DNA of 64,000 nt from Flaccisagitta enflata (Eukaryota > Chaetognatha > Sagittoidea > Aphragmophora): NCBI GenBank assembly GCA_965153355.1, contig OZ231127.1, forward strand, positions 85,188,001 to 85,252,000, read 5' to 3'. The translations under genes were made by a program, and so were the position numbers. The notes beneath the pieces were generated by a model, which saw nothing but the letters and a program-made list of their open reading frames with translations, did not search any database and was not told where the DNA came from. Below are positions 48,444-60,934 of this stretch, one piece after another (position 1 is the first letter of the stretch; every line of letters starts with the position of its first letter).

Positions 48444-50214
48444 CTACATACTTACTACATACTACATACTACATACTACATACTTACCATTTAATATTTT
48501 CCCGTTGTCTGCTGACTCATTAGGTATGCATATGTCCAAACTGGCTAAAGAAAATCTGATCCATATGTCCCTCAATTAGCTAAGTTCAATTTTCTGCGTT
48601 TACGGAAGGGAACAGAAATCTGAAGGAAACTTTTCAATTCATGTAACTTCCTCAAACTCCCTACTGGGCCACAACCACGCGATCAAAAATGCTCGACAGG
48701 GCCCTGTAGAATTAAGCATAGTTCATGAAGGAGATAAATGCGGTAAAAGTTTGGGCTGACACCTCACATAAAGCTGTATCATATAAAGCACACAATGAAG
48801 GAGGAATCGTCATAGTGACTCCCGGGAAGGAAAAATACTCAAGCTATCATAAAAATCGATGACGACGTCTTTCTCTTCCCCATAGCATCACAATCTTTGT
48901 CTGCAATGGGTGACGCCATGACAGGGCAAAACACACTTTTGACAGAGGGCTTTTGATGAAAAAAAAAAAAAAGACAAAACGCATCGCTAAAACTATGTTT
49001 CTCTATCGTTAAATTTGTGCATATTTTTTTTTTGTGGATTAAGTATGCGTTACATACAAGTTTAGACGAAGAAGGCCAGAGTCGAGGCTCATAGACATAG
49101 CAGTCATAATCAAATCAGACTATTCAAATATATTGTTCCGTTTCATCGGTTCTCATCAAGAATTTTTCATAATACATACATAATTTTAGCAGTAATTACT
49201 TATAGAGTTTTTAAGTCGTGGACACACGTCTCCAGAACAAGCCATTTCGGTCAGTCCATCCTTCGGTCCAACGGTCCGTTGGTATTCTTTTTGAATCATT
49301 GTGTTTGTTTCTTGTCCGCGACTGGGGGTCCGTGTGAACGGACTTGTCGGTGTGTGATAGACGCGGATATATTTTGAAAGGAAGAAGCCGAAAGGAAATT
49401 TACAGGTGGTGGATATTTCAATAACGGTAAAATGCAAAAAGGTGTAAAACTCTTCCCCACACTCGACGATTTAACGAGACATCAGTCGATGGCTGCGAGG
49501 GCTGCGAGGCGAGAACCAACCTTGGGCGATAACACTGTCTACACATTCAAATTCCGCTCTAACGGATTTCCAGGGACTAACAAATCTTTTTTGTTATAGA
49601 TGAAATTCTGTTATTACCAATTTAGATCATAAAGAGAAACAAAGTCATAAATGAATTTGCATCCAGTAATTTGCATCCATATATGAATTTGTATCATTGA
49701 ATCCATGAACTAGCATACATATATGTAAATTTGCATCTATCATTAGTGGAATTCCGTTTGTGACAAGTCCGTTTAAGAAGGGCTAAACTGTACCTTCCAG
49801 GAGATGAGTACCAGACCAAGGGTAAGATAGGTTAAGAACCAAGCAAAGGCCTTTTATATGAGATAGACACCGGCAAAGATAGGATAAGATAAGATGAGAT
49901 GAGATGAGATGAGGTGTAACCACACGATTCAACACATACACAAAGAATTGCCCTTGTTTAATGCATGCCTTAAGCATGACCTTTTTTCATTCCATGTGCA
50001 AAAGACAGTCATTTTTCATTGTATGTGTGGAAAATGGCTTTCATTTAACACATGTGCAAAATATAGTCCTCATTCAATGCATCCGTGGAATGTGATTTTC
50101 ATTCAACACATGTGCAAAACAAGGCCAACACCTATAAGTCGCGTGCAAGACTCTTGATACAATCTTTTTTGACTCAATCAACAGAAATTAATGAATTTAC
50201 ACAAATGACTGTCA

Positions 50215-50643
50215 GGATGCAATGTCGGGACGCAATGTCGGGATGCAATGTCGGGATGCAATGTCGGGACACAATGTTGGGATGCAATGTTGGAACCCAA
50301 TGTCGGGTCGCAATGTCAGGACGCAATGTCGGGTCGCAATGTCAGGTCGCAATGTCGGGTCGCAATGTCACGTCGCAATGTCGGGTCGCAATGTCACATC
50401 GCAATGTCGGGTCGCAATGTCAGGTCACAATGTCGGGTTGCAGTGTCACGTCGCAATGTCAGGTCGCAATGTCAGGTTGCAATGTCAGGTCGCAGAGTCA
50501 GGTCGCAATGTCAGGTCACAGGGTCGGGTCGCAATGTCGGGTCGCAATCTTGGGTCACAATGTCGGGTCACAATGTTGGGTCACAATGCTGGGTCACAAT
50601 GCTGGGTCACAATGTCGGGTCACAATGTCGGGACACAATGTCC
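50215..50643. repeat. 13-bp satellite, about 33 copies
   Basis: Units of GTCGGGTCGCAAT with GTCAGG, GTTGGG and ACACAAT variants. Thirteen is not a multiple of three, so all three frames cycle through the same peptide; frames of about 140-190 codons are artefacts. Confidence 0.95.
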
Positions 50644-50893
50644 CTAACTAGAGGGGTCCCTAAAGAGGGTCCCTAACTCGAGGGGTCCCTAAAGGGGGTC
50701 CCTAACTCGAGGGGTCCCTAAAGGGGGTCCCTAACTTGAGGGGTCCCTAAAGGGGGTCCCTAACTCGAGGGGTCCCTAAAGGGGGTCCCTAACTCGAGGG
50801 GTCCCTAAAGGGGGTCCCTAACTAGAGGGGTCCCTAAAGGGGGTCCCTAACTCAAGGGGTCCCTAAAGGGGGTCCCTAACTTGAGGGGTCCCT
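50644..50893. repeat. 29-bp satellite, left block
   Basis: About eight and a half units of TCCCTAACTCGAGGGG plus TCCCTAAAGGGGG. It caps the left arm of the giant foldback. Confidence 0.95.
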
Positions 50894-52190
50894 AAAGAGT
50901 AGCCCACTATAAAAACACGCTTTTTCATGGTGAGGCTCTCTATCCAAGGAATCTGGCTCAAAATCATGTGTATAGATAGACCATCACAAAAATTTGACCT
51001 TGGGGCTTCTCTAAAGTGTGCCCGCCACACCCCTCCTAATGCACAAGTGGTGGTGTTGTTTTTTTGACATTGTCATATATTACTCATCATTGTAAACTTA
51101 TATCTCCTAAACGAATAAAGCTAGTGACCTCAATTTGGGCTCATTCTAAAGAGCCTTACTTACTCTTTAAAATGAGCTCTTGTTGAGATCATCAGCTGTA
51201 TTCATTTAGAAGCAGTTGTCTTCCAAAGTTGATGCCTTTTTGGAGAAAATATTGATTTTTGTCACAACTTTGCAAGCTTGTATCTCCCAAACGAATAAAG
51301 CTACTGACCTCAACTTGAGCTCATTTTGAAGAGCTTTTATTACTTTTTAGTCGCGTGCACGCGACTCTACAACCCGCTTTGTCCGTCGGTCGGTTGGTCG
51401 GTCGGTTGGTCACACTTTACTTTTCTTATGATTTTATTTCTTTGACCTCACTGCTCATGCCCAAATGATCTGGTGACCTCAAATATGGCCCCTGCCCACC
51501 CGCACGCGACTTCGGTAGCCGTGTATCCGGCCTTGTTAAAATGAACCCAAGTTGAGGTCTGTAACTTCATTTCTTAAGAAGCAGTGGTCTTACAAAGCTG
51601 ATGTCTTCATGAAGGAAAAAGTAATTTTGTCATTAAATTTAAATTTTATATTTTTGTTTTTTTTACCACATTATAGTCAGGTGATACACTGGCTCATTAG
51701 TAACTTCCATTTACTGTGGGAGTAGAAGAACTGATGGATAATGCGGGTTTGGGACCCGCAGAGGGCTCTTCAAAGAGCCCACATGGCCTCAATAATGGTA
51801 AAAATGACCCTAATACTAAAAAAAATGTTTTTTATTATGCCTTGGGGTATCCTAGTGGTACACTGACTCATCCGTAATTTCCATCTAGTGTGGCGGGAGA
51901 TGAACAGATGGTTAGCAGAGGGTTAGAACCCCTGGGGGGCCTTTAAAAGGCCCTTTAGGGCTCAAAAATAGCCAAAATTGTTCCAAGATTGAAAAAAATA
52001 CTTACTTTTCTGTATTGAAGCACCCTAGTAGTAGTCTCAACTCATCAGTCATTCCTATCATGTGTAGTGGGATATGAACAGGTTTATTACCCCTGGGGGC
52101 CTCCTTAGGGGCCCCCAAAGGGCCCTTAAAATGGTAAAATATCATCTTATGTTCGTTTTTGTTTTTTGCTGCATTTTACCATGACGCTGC
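50894..52190. repeat. Giant foldback, left arm
   Basis: Pairs with 52820-54349 in reverse. Shared landmarks include GAGGCTCTCTATCCAAGGAA, AACACCACCACTT reversed, and AGTTGAGGTC blocks. Divergence is clearly visible but modest. It contains the HINE-like insertion at 51349-51535. No protein-coding frame. Confidence 0.9.
51349..51535 (+). mobile_element. HINE-like element in the left arm
   Basis: AGTCGCGTGCACGCGACT, CTACAACCCGCTTTGTCC, GGTCGG array, CACTGCTCATGCCC, GCACGCGACT, stem GCCG-TGTATC-CGGC, CTTG. The right arm has no element at the corresponding point (about 53900). Confidence 0.9.
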
Positions 52191-52194
52191 TTAG

Positions 52195-52450
52195 ATAGCT
52201 AATTTGAGGCCTTGGAGGCCAGGTTTGAGGCCTGAGGATTTGAATTTGAGGCCTGGAGAGCCTAGTTTGAGGTCTGAATGGCCAGGTTTTAGGCCTGAAA
52301 GGTTGGATTTGAGGCCTTAGAGGCTGGGTTTGAGGCCTGAGAGGCTGAATTTGAGGCCTGGGAGGCTGGATTTGTGACCTGAGAGGCCAGATTTGAGGTC
52401 TAAGAGGCCAGATTTGAAGACTCAAAGGCCAGATTTGAGGCGTGAAGGGC
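52195..52450. repeat. Central GAGGCCTGAGAGGCTGGATTT-type array
   Basis: About eleven units of roughly 21-24 bp, related to the arrays inside the smaller foldbacks. It lies in the loop of the giant foldback. Confidence 0.85.
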
Positions 52451-52819
52451 TTGAGATGGATTTTGATAATACTAAGGATGATAGTGAGGGGTGCCCATTA
52501 AACTCCAGTAAGAGCTCCCAAGGCTCTTGTCCTCATTTTTTGATTTTGGTGTAATGTTGTCCACTGTCATAAAGAGGCTGGGGGGATGAACGGATGGACG
52601 AACAAACAAACTAACATATGGACGAACAAAAGTGTTCTACAGGACTCTGTACCCTTTGGGGCGCCTGCCCAAAAATTGAACGCTTAATTTTTTAGCATTT
52701 TTGCTCTATTCTCATGTCCTTGGGAGCTCTTAAGTGGTCTTTGGGGATTCAAGACCCCTTGACTCTTTACACATCTCTTTCATGACTACATTGCAATGAC
52801 TTACAAGGCAGTGTCACAA
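52451..52819. other. Loop of the giant foldback
   Basis: Contains GGACTCTGTACCCTTTGGGGCGCCTGCCC-like text near 52643-52672, a diverged foldback-family end. Otherwise apparently unique. Confidence 0.5.
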
Positions 52820-54349
52820 TTGAGTGCAGTCGAACAGAAAAAAAGATAATATTCTTCTATTCCACTTTGGGCTTTTTTTGGGTCACTCAGGGTCTTCATA
52901 TGGGCCCCTAGGAATACGAATGTTCAGTAATTCACCTGTACATATCCCACCATGCTATACGGGAATTATTGATGAGTGAGACTACTTCTAGGGTGCTTTT
53001 AAGCAGAAAAGTAAATTTTTCAACTTTAAGCCATTTTTGCCATTTTTAGTCGCGTGCACGCGACTCTATGACCCGCTCTGTCCGTCTGTCGGTCCGTCCG
53101 TCTGTCCGTCTGTCGGTCGGTCGGTCACGCTTAGCTTTTTTTCGTCGTTTTACGTCATTTTAAGTCATTTTAAGTAGTCTTTTGGTCTTTTGGTCTTTTG
53201 GTCTTTTGGTCTTATGGTCTTAACAACCGCACGCGACTGTAAGGTGTTGGCCTTGTTGAGCCCTAAAGGGCTCTTCCAAGGGCCCCTAGGGGTCCAAACC
53301 CTCTATCAACTATCTGTACATCTCCTGCCAGACTAGCTGGAGATAACTGATAAGTCAGTGTACCACTGTGATACCTCAAAGCAGAAAAAAGACAATTATT
53401 TCAGTATTGGGGGCATTTTTACCATTTTTGAGGCCATATGGGCTCTTTAGGGGCCCTCTTTGGGTCTCAAACCCCCATTATCTATCTATTAATCTACCCT
53501 AACAGTAGACAGCAATTACCAATGAGCCAGTGCATCACCTGACTATAATGGGGTAGAAAAAAAAGCCAATTTATAGAGTTTTAGTTTAATGACCAGAATT
53601 ACTATTTTCTTCATGAAGATATCAGCTTTGTAAGACAACTGCTTCTCAACAAAGAAAGTTACAGACCTCAACTTGGGCTTATTTTAAAGTGTAAGTAAAG
53701 CTCTCCAAAATGAAAGTTAGTAAATGGAAGTTACCAATGAGCCAGTGCATCACCTGACTATAAGGGGGTAAAAAAACAAAATAAAAAATTTAAGTTTAAT
53801 GACAAAATTACTTTTTTCTTCATGAAGACATCAGCTTTGTAAGATCACTGCTTCTTAACAAATGAAGTTACAGACCTCAACTTGGGCTCATTTTAAGAAA
53901 AATTTTAAAAAAAGCTCTTCAAAATGAGCTCAAGTTGAGGTCAGTAGCTTTATTCATTTAGGAGATAAAAGTTTGCAAAGTTGAGCCAAAAATCAATATT
54001 TTCTCCAAAAAGACATCAACTTTGGAAGACAACTGCTTCTAAACAAATAAAGCTAATGATCTCAACTTGGGCTCATTTTAAAGAGTAAGTGAAGCTCTTT
54101 AAAATGAGCACAAATTGAGGTCAGTAGCTTTATTTGTTAAGGAGATATAAGCTTACAAAAATGAGTAAAATATGACAATCTGAAAAAAACAACACCACCA
54201 CTTATGCATTAGGAGGGGTGCGGCGGGCACACTTTAGAGAAGCCCCTAGGTCAAATTTTTGTGATGGACTATCTATATACATGATTTTGAGCCAGATTCC
54301 TTGGATAGAGAGCCTCACCATGAAAAAGCGTGTTTTTATAGTGGGCTAC
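52820..54349. repeat. Giant foldback, right arm
   Basis: Reverse complement of the left arm, with internal partial duplications of the AGTTGAGGTC/CAACTTGGGCTCATTTTAA block (53660-54130). It contains the HINE-like insertion at 53048-53255. Confidence 0.9.
53048..53255 (+). mobile_element. HINE-like element in the right arm
   Basis: AGTCGCGTGCACGCGACT, CTATGACCCGCTCTGTCC, GTCTGTCGGTCGG array, a few AAGTCATTTT and GGTCTTTT units, GCACGCGACT, then GTAAGGTGTTGGCCTTG. The left arm keeps the empty site at 51961-51971: five T there against five plus two here. Confidence 0.9.
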
Positions 54350-55350
54350 TAAAGAGGGTCCCTAACTCGAGGGGTCCCTAAAGGGGGTTCCTAACTAGAG
54401 GGGTCCCTAAAGGGGGTCGCTAACTAGAGGGGTCCCTAAAGGGGGTCCCTAACTCAAGGGGTCCCTAAAGGGGGTCCCTAACTTGAGGGGTCCCTAAAGG
54501 GGGTCCCTAACTTGAGGGGTTCCTAAACGGGGTCCCTAACTCGAGGGGTCCCTAAAGGGGGTCCCTAACTCGAGGGGTCCCTAAAGGGGGTCCCTAACTC
54601 GAGGGGTCCCTAAAGGGGGTCCCTAACTCGAGGGGTCCCTAAAGGGGGTCCCTAACTCGAGGGGTCCCTAAAGGGGGTCCCTAACTCGAGGGGTCCCTAA
54701 AGGGGGTCCCTAACTCGAGGGGTCCCTAAAGGGGGTCCCTAACTCGAGGGGTCCCTAAAGGGGGTCCCTAACTCGAGGAGGGTCCTAAGGGGTCCCTAAC
54801 TAGAGGGTCCCTAAAGGGGTCCCTAACTAGAGGGTCCCTAAGGGGTCCCTAACTAGAGGGGTTCCTAAAGGGGGTCCCTAAAGGGGGTCCCTAACTAGAG
54901 GGATCCCTAAAGGGGGTCCCTAGAGGGGGTCCCCAACTAGAGGGGTCCCCAAAGGGGGTCCCCAACTAGAGGGGTCCCTAAAGGGGGTCCCTAACTAGAG
55001 GGGTCCCTGAAGGGGGTCCCTAACTAGAGGGGTCCTTCAGGGGGTCCCTAACTAGAGGGGTCCTTCAGGGGGTCCCTAACTAGAGGGATCCCTAAAGGGG
55101 GTCCCTAACTAGAGGGGTCCCTAAAGGGGGTCCCTAATTAGAGGGGTCCCTAAAGGGGGTCCCTAACTAGATGGGTCCCTAAAGGGGGTCCCTAACTAAG
55201 TGGTCCCTAAAGGGGTCCCTAACTAGAGGGGTCCCTAAAGGGGGTCCCTAACTAGAGGGATCCCTAAACGGGGTCCCTAACTAAAGGGGTCCCTAAAGGG
55301 GGTCCCTAACTAGAGGGGTCCCTAAAGGGGGTCCCTAACTAGAGGAGAAC
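54350..55350. repeat. 29-bp satellite, right block
   Basis: About 34 units. Those nearest the arm are ACTCGAGGGG type, those beyond 54780 mostly ACTAGAGGGG type with shorter and irregular units, so two homogenised sub-blocks are visible. CCCTAA occurs twice per unit but not as a telomeric hexamer array. Confidence 0.95.
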
Positions 55351-56311
55351 CTAACGAAAGCTAAGTTTGACCGACGGACCGACCGACAGACAGACGGACA
55401 GAGTGGGTCATAGAGTCGCGTGCACGCGACTAAAAATTGCATGCGTAAGGCATTGTCTTGATTTAATCCATGTACGAACTGTCTTGGGCGTATCTCAATG
55501 AATCTCCCTTAGTTCTTGGTTTATTGTATTCTAATCTTTATGGCTCAAACGGATGTCCGCAGAAATGAAGAAAAAATTGCAAAGATAAAATCATAATGAA
55601 GAAGAGAAGATAACATCGGGAAAGCGTTGTATGGTGAAGGGAAGTAAGGGGAAGGGAAGTGAGACATGATAAAGATGATTTTTTTTATATGAGGAGCAGC
55701 TCCAAAAAGAATTGGTAACCATTTTCCATCTTCTGGTGTACATACGGGAAAGAGATGTAGTGAATAGAGTTGAGAGGTCCTTTATCATAACTAAACGCCT
55801 GACAAGGACAGGCATATGAAAGCTGGATAGCTTTACTACACAAAAAAAACCTGAGTAAGAGCAAGCGCCTTAGGAGCTCTTACTGAAGTTTATTTCATGC
55901 CCCTTACAACTATCCTTATAATAAGCAAAAATCCACTCTAAATCTACTCAATAGAAACTTATCAACCATAAGAAAAATCCATTATTGTCAGTTTTGTCCG
56001 TATTGCCGTGTGCTAGGGACGAGAAAGAGTATGTACCAGATATGTGTGTTGAACTGTGCCACTACTCTCCTCACACCTACCTGGTCTTCCATTGTAAAAG
56101 TTTAATAACACCCACAACTTTAAAATGAAATTGAAGTTACATTGAAATTTGCCTCACTACTTGCAATGAATTCTACTCAGTGACTTTGAGTCAACCCCAG
56201 ATTTTGAGGTTTATAGTAATACAAATGTGGTAAAAGTTTTCAAATGATATTCAAGCTAGATAGTGATGTACACATTTTAAAAAAGAAAATAACTTGTGTG
56301 GAAAAGAGAAA

Positions 56312-57016
56312 CAAGGCCGGATACACGGCTACCCCAGTCGCGTGCGGGTGGGCAGGAGCAGTGCTGGAGAAGGTCATTAGAGCATTTGGGCAGGAGCAGT
56401 AGGCTCAAAAAGCTCAAAAACGCCGTAAAAGTAATAGTCGCAAAAGCGTTAGATGGTCAGCGGTACCCGTGCCCTGCTTACGTGGGTTGTGGTTGAAGTT
56501 GAGGGGGGAGCAGGGCAGCGGCCCCAAAGGGGTCGATGACCTATGCTTTCACACATATGGGGAATTTTATCCTCCTCCTCCTTCGCCTTCTCCTCCTCCT
56601 CCGCTACCCCCTCCCCCCAGCCTCCAGGCCCTTATCTCAGCCTGGAGGCCCATATTCCAGCCTGGAGGCCCAAATCCCAGTCTTGAGGCCCATATCCCTA
56701 GAGACTGGAATCTGGGCCTTAGGGTTGGAATTTGACCTTGAGGGTGGGATTTGGGCCTCTAGACTGGGATTTGGGCCTCGAGGCTAGAATATGGGCCTCC
56801 AGACTGAGATATGGGCCTGGAGGCTAGGGGGAGGGGGGGTATGAAGGTGGAGGAGAAGGAGAAGGAGAAGGAGGAGAAAATTCCCCATATGTGTGAAAGC
56901 ATAGGTCATCGACCCCTTCGGGGCCGCTGCCCAAGAAGGGGACCGACCAACCGACCGACCGACCGACCGACCGACCAACCGACATAGCGGGGTGTAGAGT
57001 CGCGTAGCACGCGACT
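56312..57016 (-). mobile_element. Composite HINE-like element, unit B copy
   Basis: Counterpart of 47728-48443 with a slightly shorter left array and a longer GACC array near 56941-56975. The hairpin is intact and is followed here by AAAAAATCTTT rather than CTACATAC, so this copy keeps its original flank. Confidence 0.9.
56513..56932. mobile_element. Foldback inside the composite, unit B copy
   Basis: Same arms as 47929-48367; one 20-bp central unit fewer. Confidence 0.85.
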
Positions 57017-57214
57017 AAAAAATCTTTAAAAAAAGGGCGACTTGAAAAGATGAAGACTAAAAGGATAAAAGATGTAATAGAGATTTTGCAAAGCAGACGC
57101 TAATGCAAAGCAGAAAAGGAGATGAAAAGCAGTGAATACATTTTTAAACGTGCCGTAATTCCGTTTTCCCGTCTAAGGTTTTTATGGTGGTAATTAGGAA
57201 TATGACAAGAATGA

Positions 57215-57500
57215 TTTTAAGACCGTAATCTTCTCAGGGCGTGTTTCTGGTGACGACCAAAAACGCGTTGCCTCCCGTGAAACGCGATAACAGCGTGAAC
57301 ACATATTCAAAATTTTCAACTGTCCCATGAGGGAATGAGCGAAGTGAGTGAGCGAGCCCGTGAACGGAGTGAGCGAGCATAGCAAAGCGGAGCGCTGCGG
57401 AGCGAATGAGCGGAGTGAGCGGTGCGAGCAAACGAACGTAGCGAGCGACCGAGTGGCCCTTTTAAAACGCGATCGTCTTTGACTAGAAACGCCCCCTCAG
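57215..57500 (-). repeat. CGCTC-rich interspersed repeat, intact copy
   Basis: On the minus strand the CGCTC quasi-array precedes TCATGGGACAGTTGAAAATT, GTTCACGCTGTTATCGCG, and CGTTTTTGGTCGTCACCAGA then AACACGCCC. It has no insertion and so serves as the empty-site reference for 28606-28815. Confidence 0.8.
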
Positions 57501-57536
57501 GTTGTCTCATATGCCTCCTTTGTCTGTTAGGGGCTC

Positions 57537-57547
57537 TCTCTCTCTCT

Positions 57548-57597
<50 letters not shown>

Positions 57598-57601
57598 CTC
57601 G

Positions 57602-57672
<71 letters not shown>
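57537..57672. repeat. (CT)n microsatellite with CTCG interruptions
   Basis: CT units interrupted by three CTCG steps near 57592-57615. Confidence 0.95.
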
Positions 57673-57675
<3 letters not shown>

Positions 57676-57811
57676 CAAATCTAACAAACCTCTTATGAAT
57701 CTTTCAGCTACGCAGTCAAATAGACGTCATATTTATGCTTATCCCAATTTGAACCACGAAGAACATAATGAGGATAGACATACATTCATTGGTAGAAGTC
57801 AGAATCTTTTC

Positions 57812-58015
57812 CTCCTCCTCCTCCTCCTCCTCCTCCTCCTCCTCCTCCTCCTCCTCCTTCTCCGTACCCCCCCCCTCCCCCCAGCCTCCAAGCCCATTTC
57901 TCAGCCTGGAGGCCCATATCCCAGCTTCGAGGCCCAAATTCCAGTCTTGAGGCCCAAATCCCACCCTCAAGGCCCCAAATCCCAATCCCAAGGCCCCGAT
58001 TCCACTTTCTAAGGA
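57812..58015. mobile_element. Foldback-family fragment with (CTC)n
   Basis: A CTC run to about 57858, then GGAGGCCCATATCCCAGCTT-type units to 58015. One arm only and no terminal block. Confidence 0.6.
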
Positions 58016-58731
58016 TTTGGGAAAGAGAGGGTTTGTAAATGGGAGGAAATGAGGGTATATGATCAAAAGAGAAAAACTGTAGCAAAAGGAAAATGAGAGG
58101 GATTACTTCATGGCTGGGGGATGTGGAGAGTGTATGTCTCTCTCTCTCTATCCTTTTGCAATTGTTTCTCTCTTTTGGCCATATTCCCTCATTTCTTCCC
58201 CTTTATAAACCCTCTCTTTTCAATTTTTGTCTCCTTTAGGCCGAATTGATCGAAAATTCTGATTTATCTGCCAAAAAATGTATGTGTATCCCTGTCATGA
58301 TGTTCTTCTTCACTCAAATCTGTCAGCTCCATACAAACCCTCCTAGCCGACCACTAATCATTTCCAGATCCTCCACAATCCCCCCCCCCGCCCTCACCCC
58401 CCCCTCCCCGCTTCCCTTTTCCTATTACATCGTCGCCCAAATCAGTGCTCGATACTTTTCTCTCTCTTTTCTATTTTCTCTTCTCAAATTGGTTGAGTTT
58501 CTTTCATCGGTCCGCAATTAAGCTAAACGAGATTCGCAATAAAAAAGGTTCAACCCAAAAACGGAACCACGACACTTTGGGACATTTTGGGACCTTACTA
58601 CTTACTCTGCTTCTTGTAAGGTTCCTGCTGGCGCGTCTGATGGATTGTACATGTTTTCCAATTTGAAACCTACGTTCAAACTTGTGTGTCACATTTTCTG
58701 AAGTGTACATCTAGGCTCCATGGAGATTTTT
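58016..58731. other. Unassigned sequence
   Basis: CT-rich stretches and a run of C at 58380-58412. Nothing nameable. Confidence 0.4.
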
Positions 58732-58899
58732 AGTCTTGGACACGCGACTCTACACCTTGCCGTGTCGGTCGGTAGGTCGGTCGGTATGTCGGTAGATCCG
58801 TCCGTCCGTCCGTCCGTCACATTTTTGAATTCCGGGCAGTTTTTGCATTACTGTTCCTGCCCAACCGTCCGCGTCTGGATTGCCGTGTATCCGGCCTTG
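58732..58899 (+). mobile_element. HINE-like element
   Basis: AGTCTTGGACACGCGACT (damaged stem), CTACACCTTGCCGTGTCGG, array, CCGTCCGCGTCTGGATT subterminal segment, stem GCCG-TGTATC-CGGC and CTTG. 168 bp, close to 20163-20332 in reverse. Confidence 0.8.
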
Positions 58900-59011
58900 T
58901 TTTTGGGTCCTGAAGGAGTGCAGTAATGTCGTTTCTTGACACTCGCCTACAGTGGTGGATCGCAGTGTGTTATTCTGTTGACTTCCTTCTTGACTAGCTG
59001 CCTTCCCTTCA

Positions 59012-59080
59012 TGCAACGCGACTCAATAAACCACTTTCCGGTCCGTTGGTTGATCCGTCCGTCTGTCTGACACACAATTA
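59012..59080 (+). mobile_element. HINE-like 5' fragment
   Basis: GCAACGCGACTCAATAAACC then CGGTCCGTTGGTTGATCC and CACACAATTAATGCC, without a 3' end. Confidence 0.5.
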
Positions 59081-59154
59081 ATGCCCTAACGCCTGATAAC
59101 TGCCTGAATAGCCTCCTACATCACTACCTCTACCCATCCACATTCCTTGTTTCC

Positions 59155-59280
59155 CTCTTCCTCCCTTCCTTCCTTAGTTCCTCCCTTCCTCCCTTCCTTC
59201 CTTCCTTCCTTCCTTCCTCCCTCTCTTCCATCATTCCTTCCTTCCTTCCTTCCTTCCTTCCTTCCTTCCTTCCTTCCTTT
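59155..59280. repeat. (TTCC)n microsatellite
   Basis: TTCC units with CTCC and ATTCC interruptions. Confidence 0.9.
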
Positions 59281-59769
<489 letters not shown>

Positions 59770-59817
59770 AGTGTCAGCGCCATCTAATGTGATTTCGAAT
59801 AAGGGTGAAACACGCTA

Positions 59818-60444
<627 letters not shown>

Positions 60445-60628
60445 CTGTCACATTTTCTCTTTCCGCGTTCTGTACATTGGGGCTGGAAAGCGCGCCGATG
60501 ATCAGAATGATGATGAAAAGGGGGAAGTCTAATTTTCGAAATTTTAAACATGAGCAACCTTGACTCTGGCCGGGGTGAATTGCCTGAAGAATGAGATTTG
60601 TATAGGAAGAGAACGGAGAGGGAAAAGC

Positions 60629-60740
<112 letters not shown>

Positions 60741-60934
60741 TTCATTGCCATTGGCCATCGGCATCAATCTTTATTTAAAAAAAGAATATTAAGATTTGGT
60801 GCAAATTTTCGTAATCTGAGATTCTAGGGTATAGGATTTATAATTATCATCTTTAAAAGTACTATGTTTGACATTTTTTTTGGTATAGGAATTCCATAGG
60901 TGTTGGTCAATTTTTTTGACGGCTTTGCCTTTTG

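Larger units (their letters stand above)
50120..55431 (-). mobile_element. Giant 5.3-kb HINE-like element carrying a foldback
   Basis: On the minus strand it starts AGTCGCGTGCACGCGACT at 55431, has CTATGACCCACTCTGTCC and a short GTCTGTCGGTCG array, and ends GCACGCGACTTATAGGTG, TTGGCCTTG at 50120. Between lie the 29-bp satellite, inverted arms, a central repeat and a 13-bp satellite. Unit A preserves the unoccupied site at about 46095: seven A there against four plus five around the element, a gain of two bases outside the element. No transposase, Rep or helicase frame is present. Confidence 0.9.
48487..57016. repeat. Segmental duplication, unit B (with insertion)
   Basis: Repeats unit A in the same order: 48487-50119 corresponds to 44467-46098, and 55432-56211 plus 56212-57016 correspond to the remainder. 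It carries the 50120-55431 insertion and lacks the 746-bp segment. Unit A ends with CTACATACTTACTACATACT tetra/hexamer filler that is absent at the end of unit B. Confidence 0.9.

Noticed and set aside
50085-50676. Frames of 141-188 codons rich in Ser-Gly-Arg-Asn-Val
   Set aside because: Product of the 13-bp satellite, which cycles through all frames.
50215-55350. Possible CRISPR array from regular short repeats
   Set aside because: Units are directly adjacent without unique spacers, and the context is eukaryotic.
54350-55350. Possible telomeric repeat because of CCCTAA motifs
   Set aside because: CCCTAA occurs only as part of a 29-bp unit, never as a tandem hexamer.
50120-55431. Autonomous Helitron/Helentron
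   Set aside because: No Rep HUH motif, helicase or endonuclease frame is present in the 5.3 kb.
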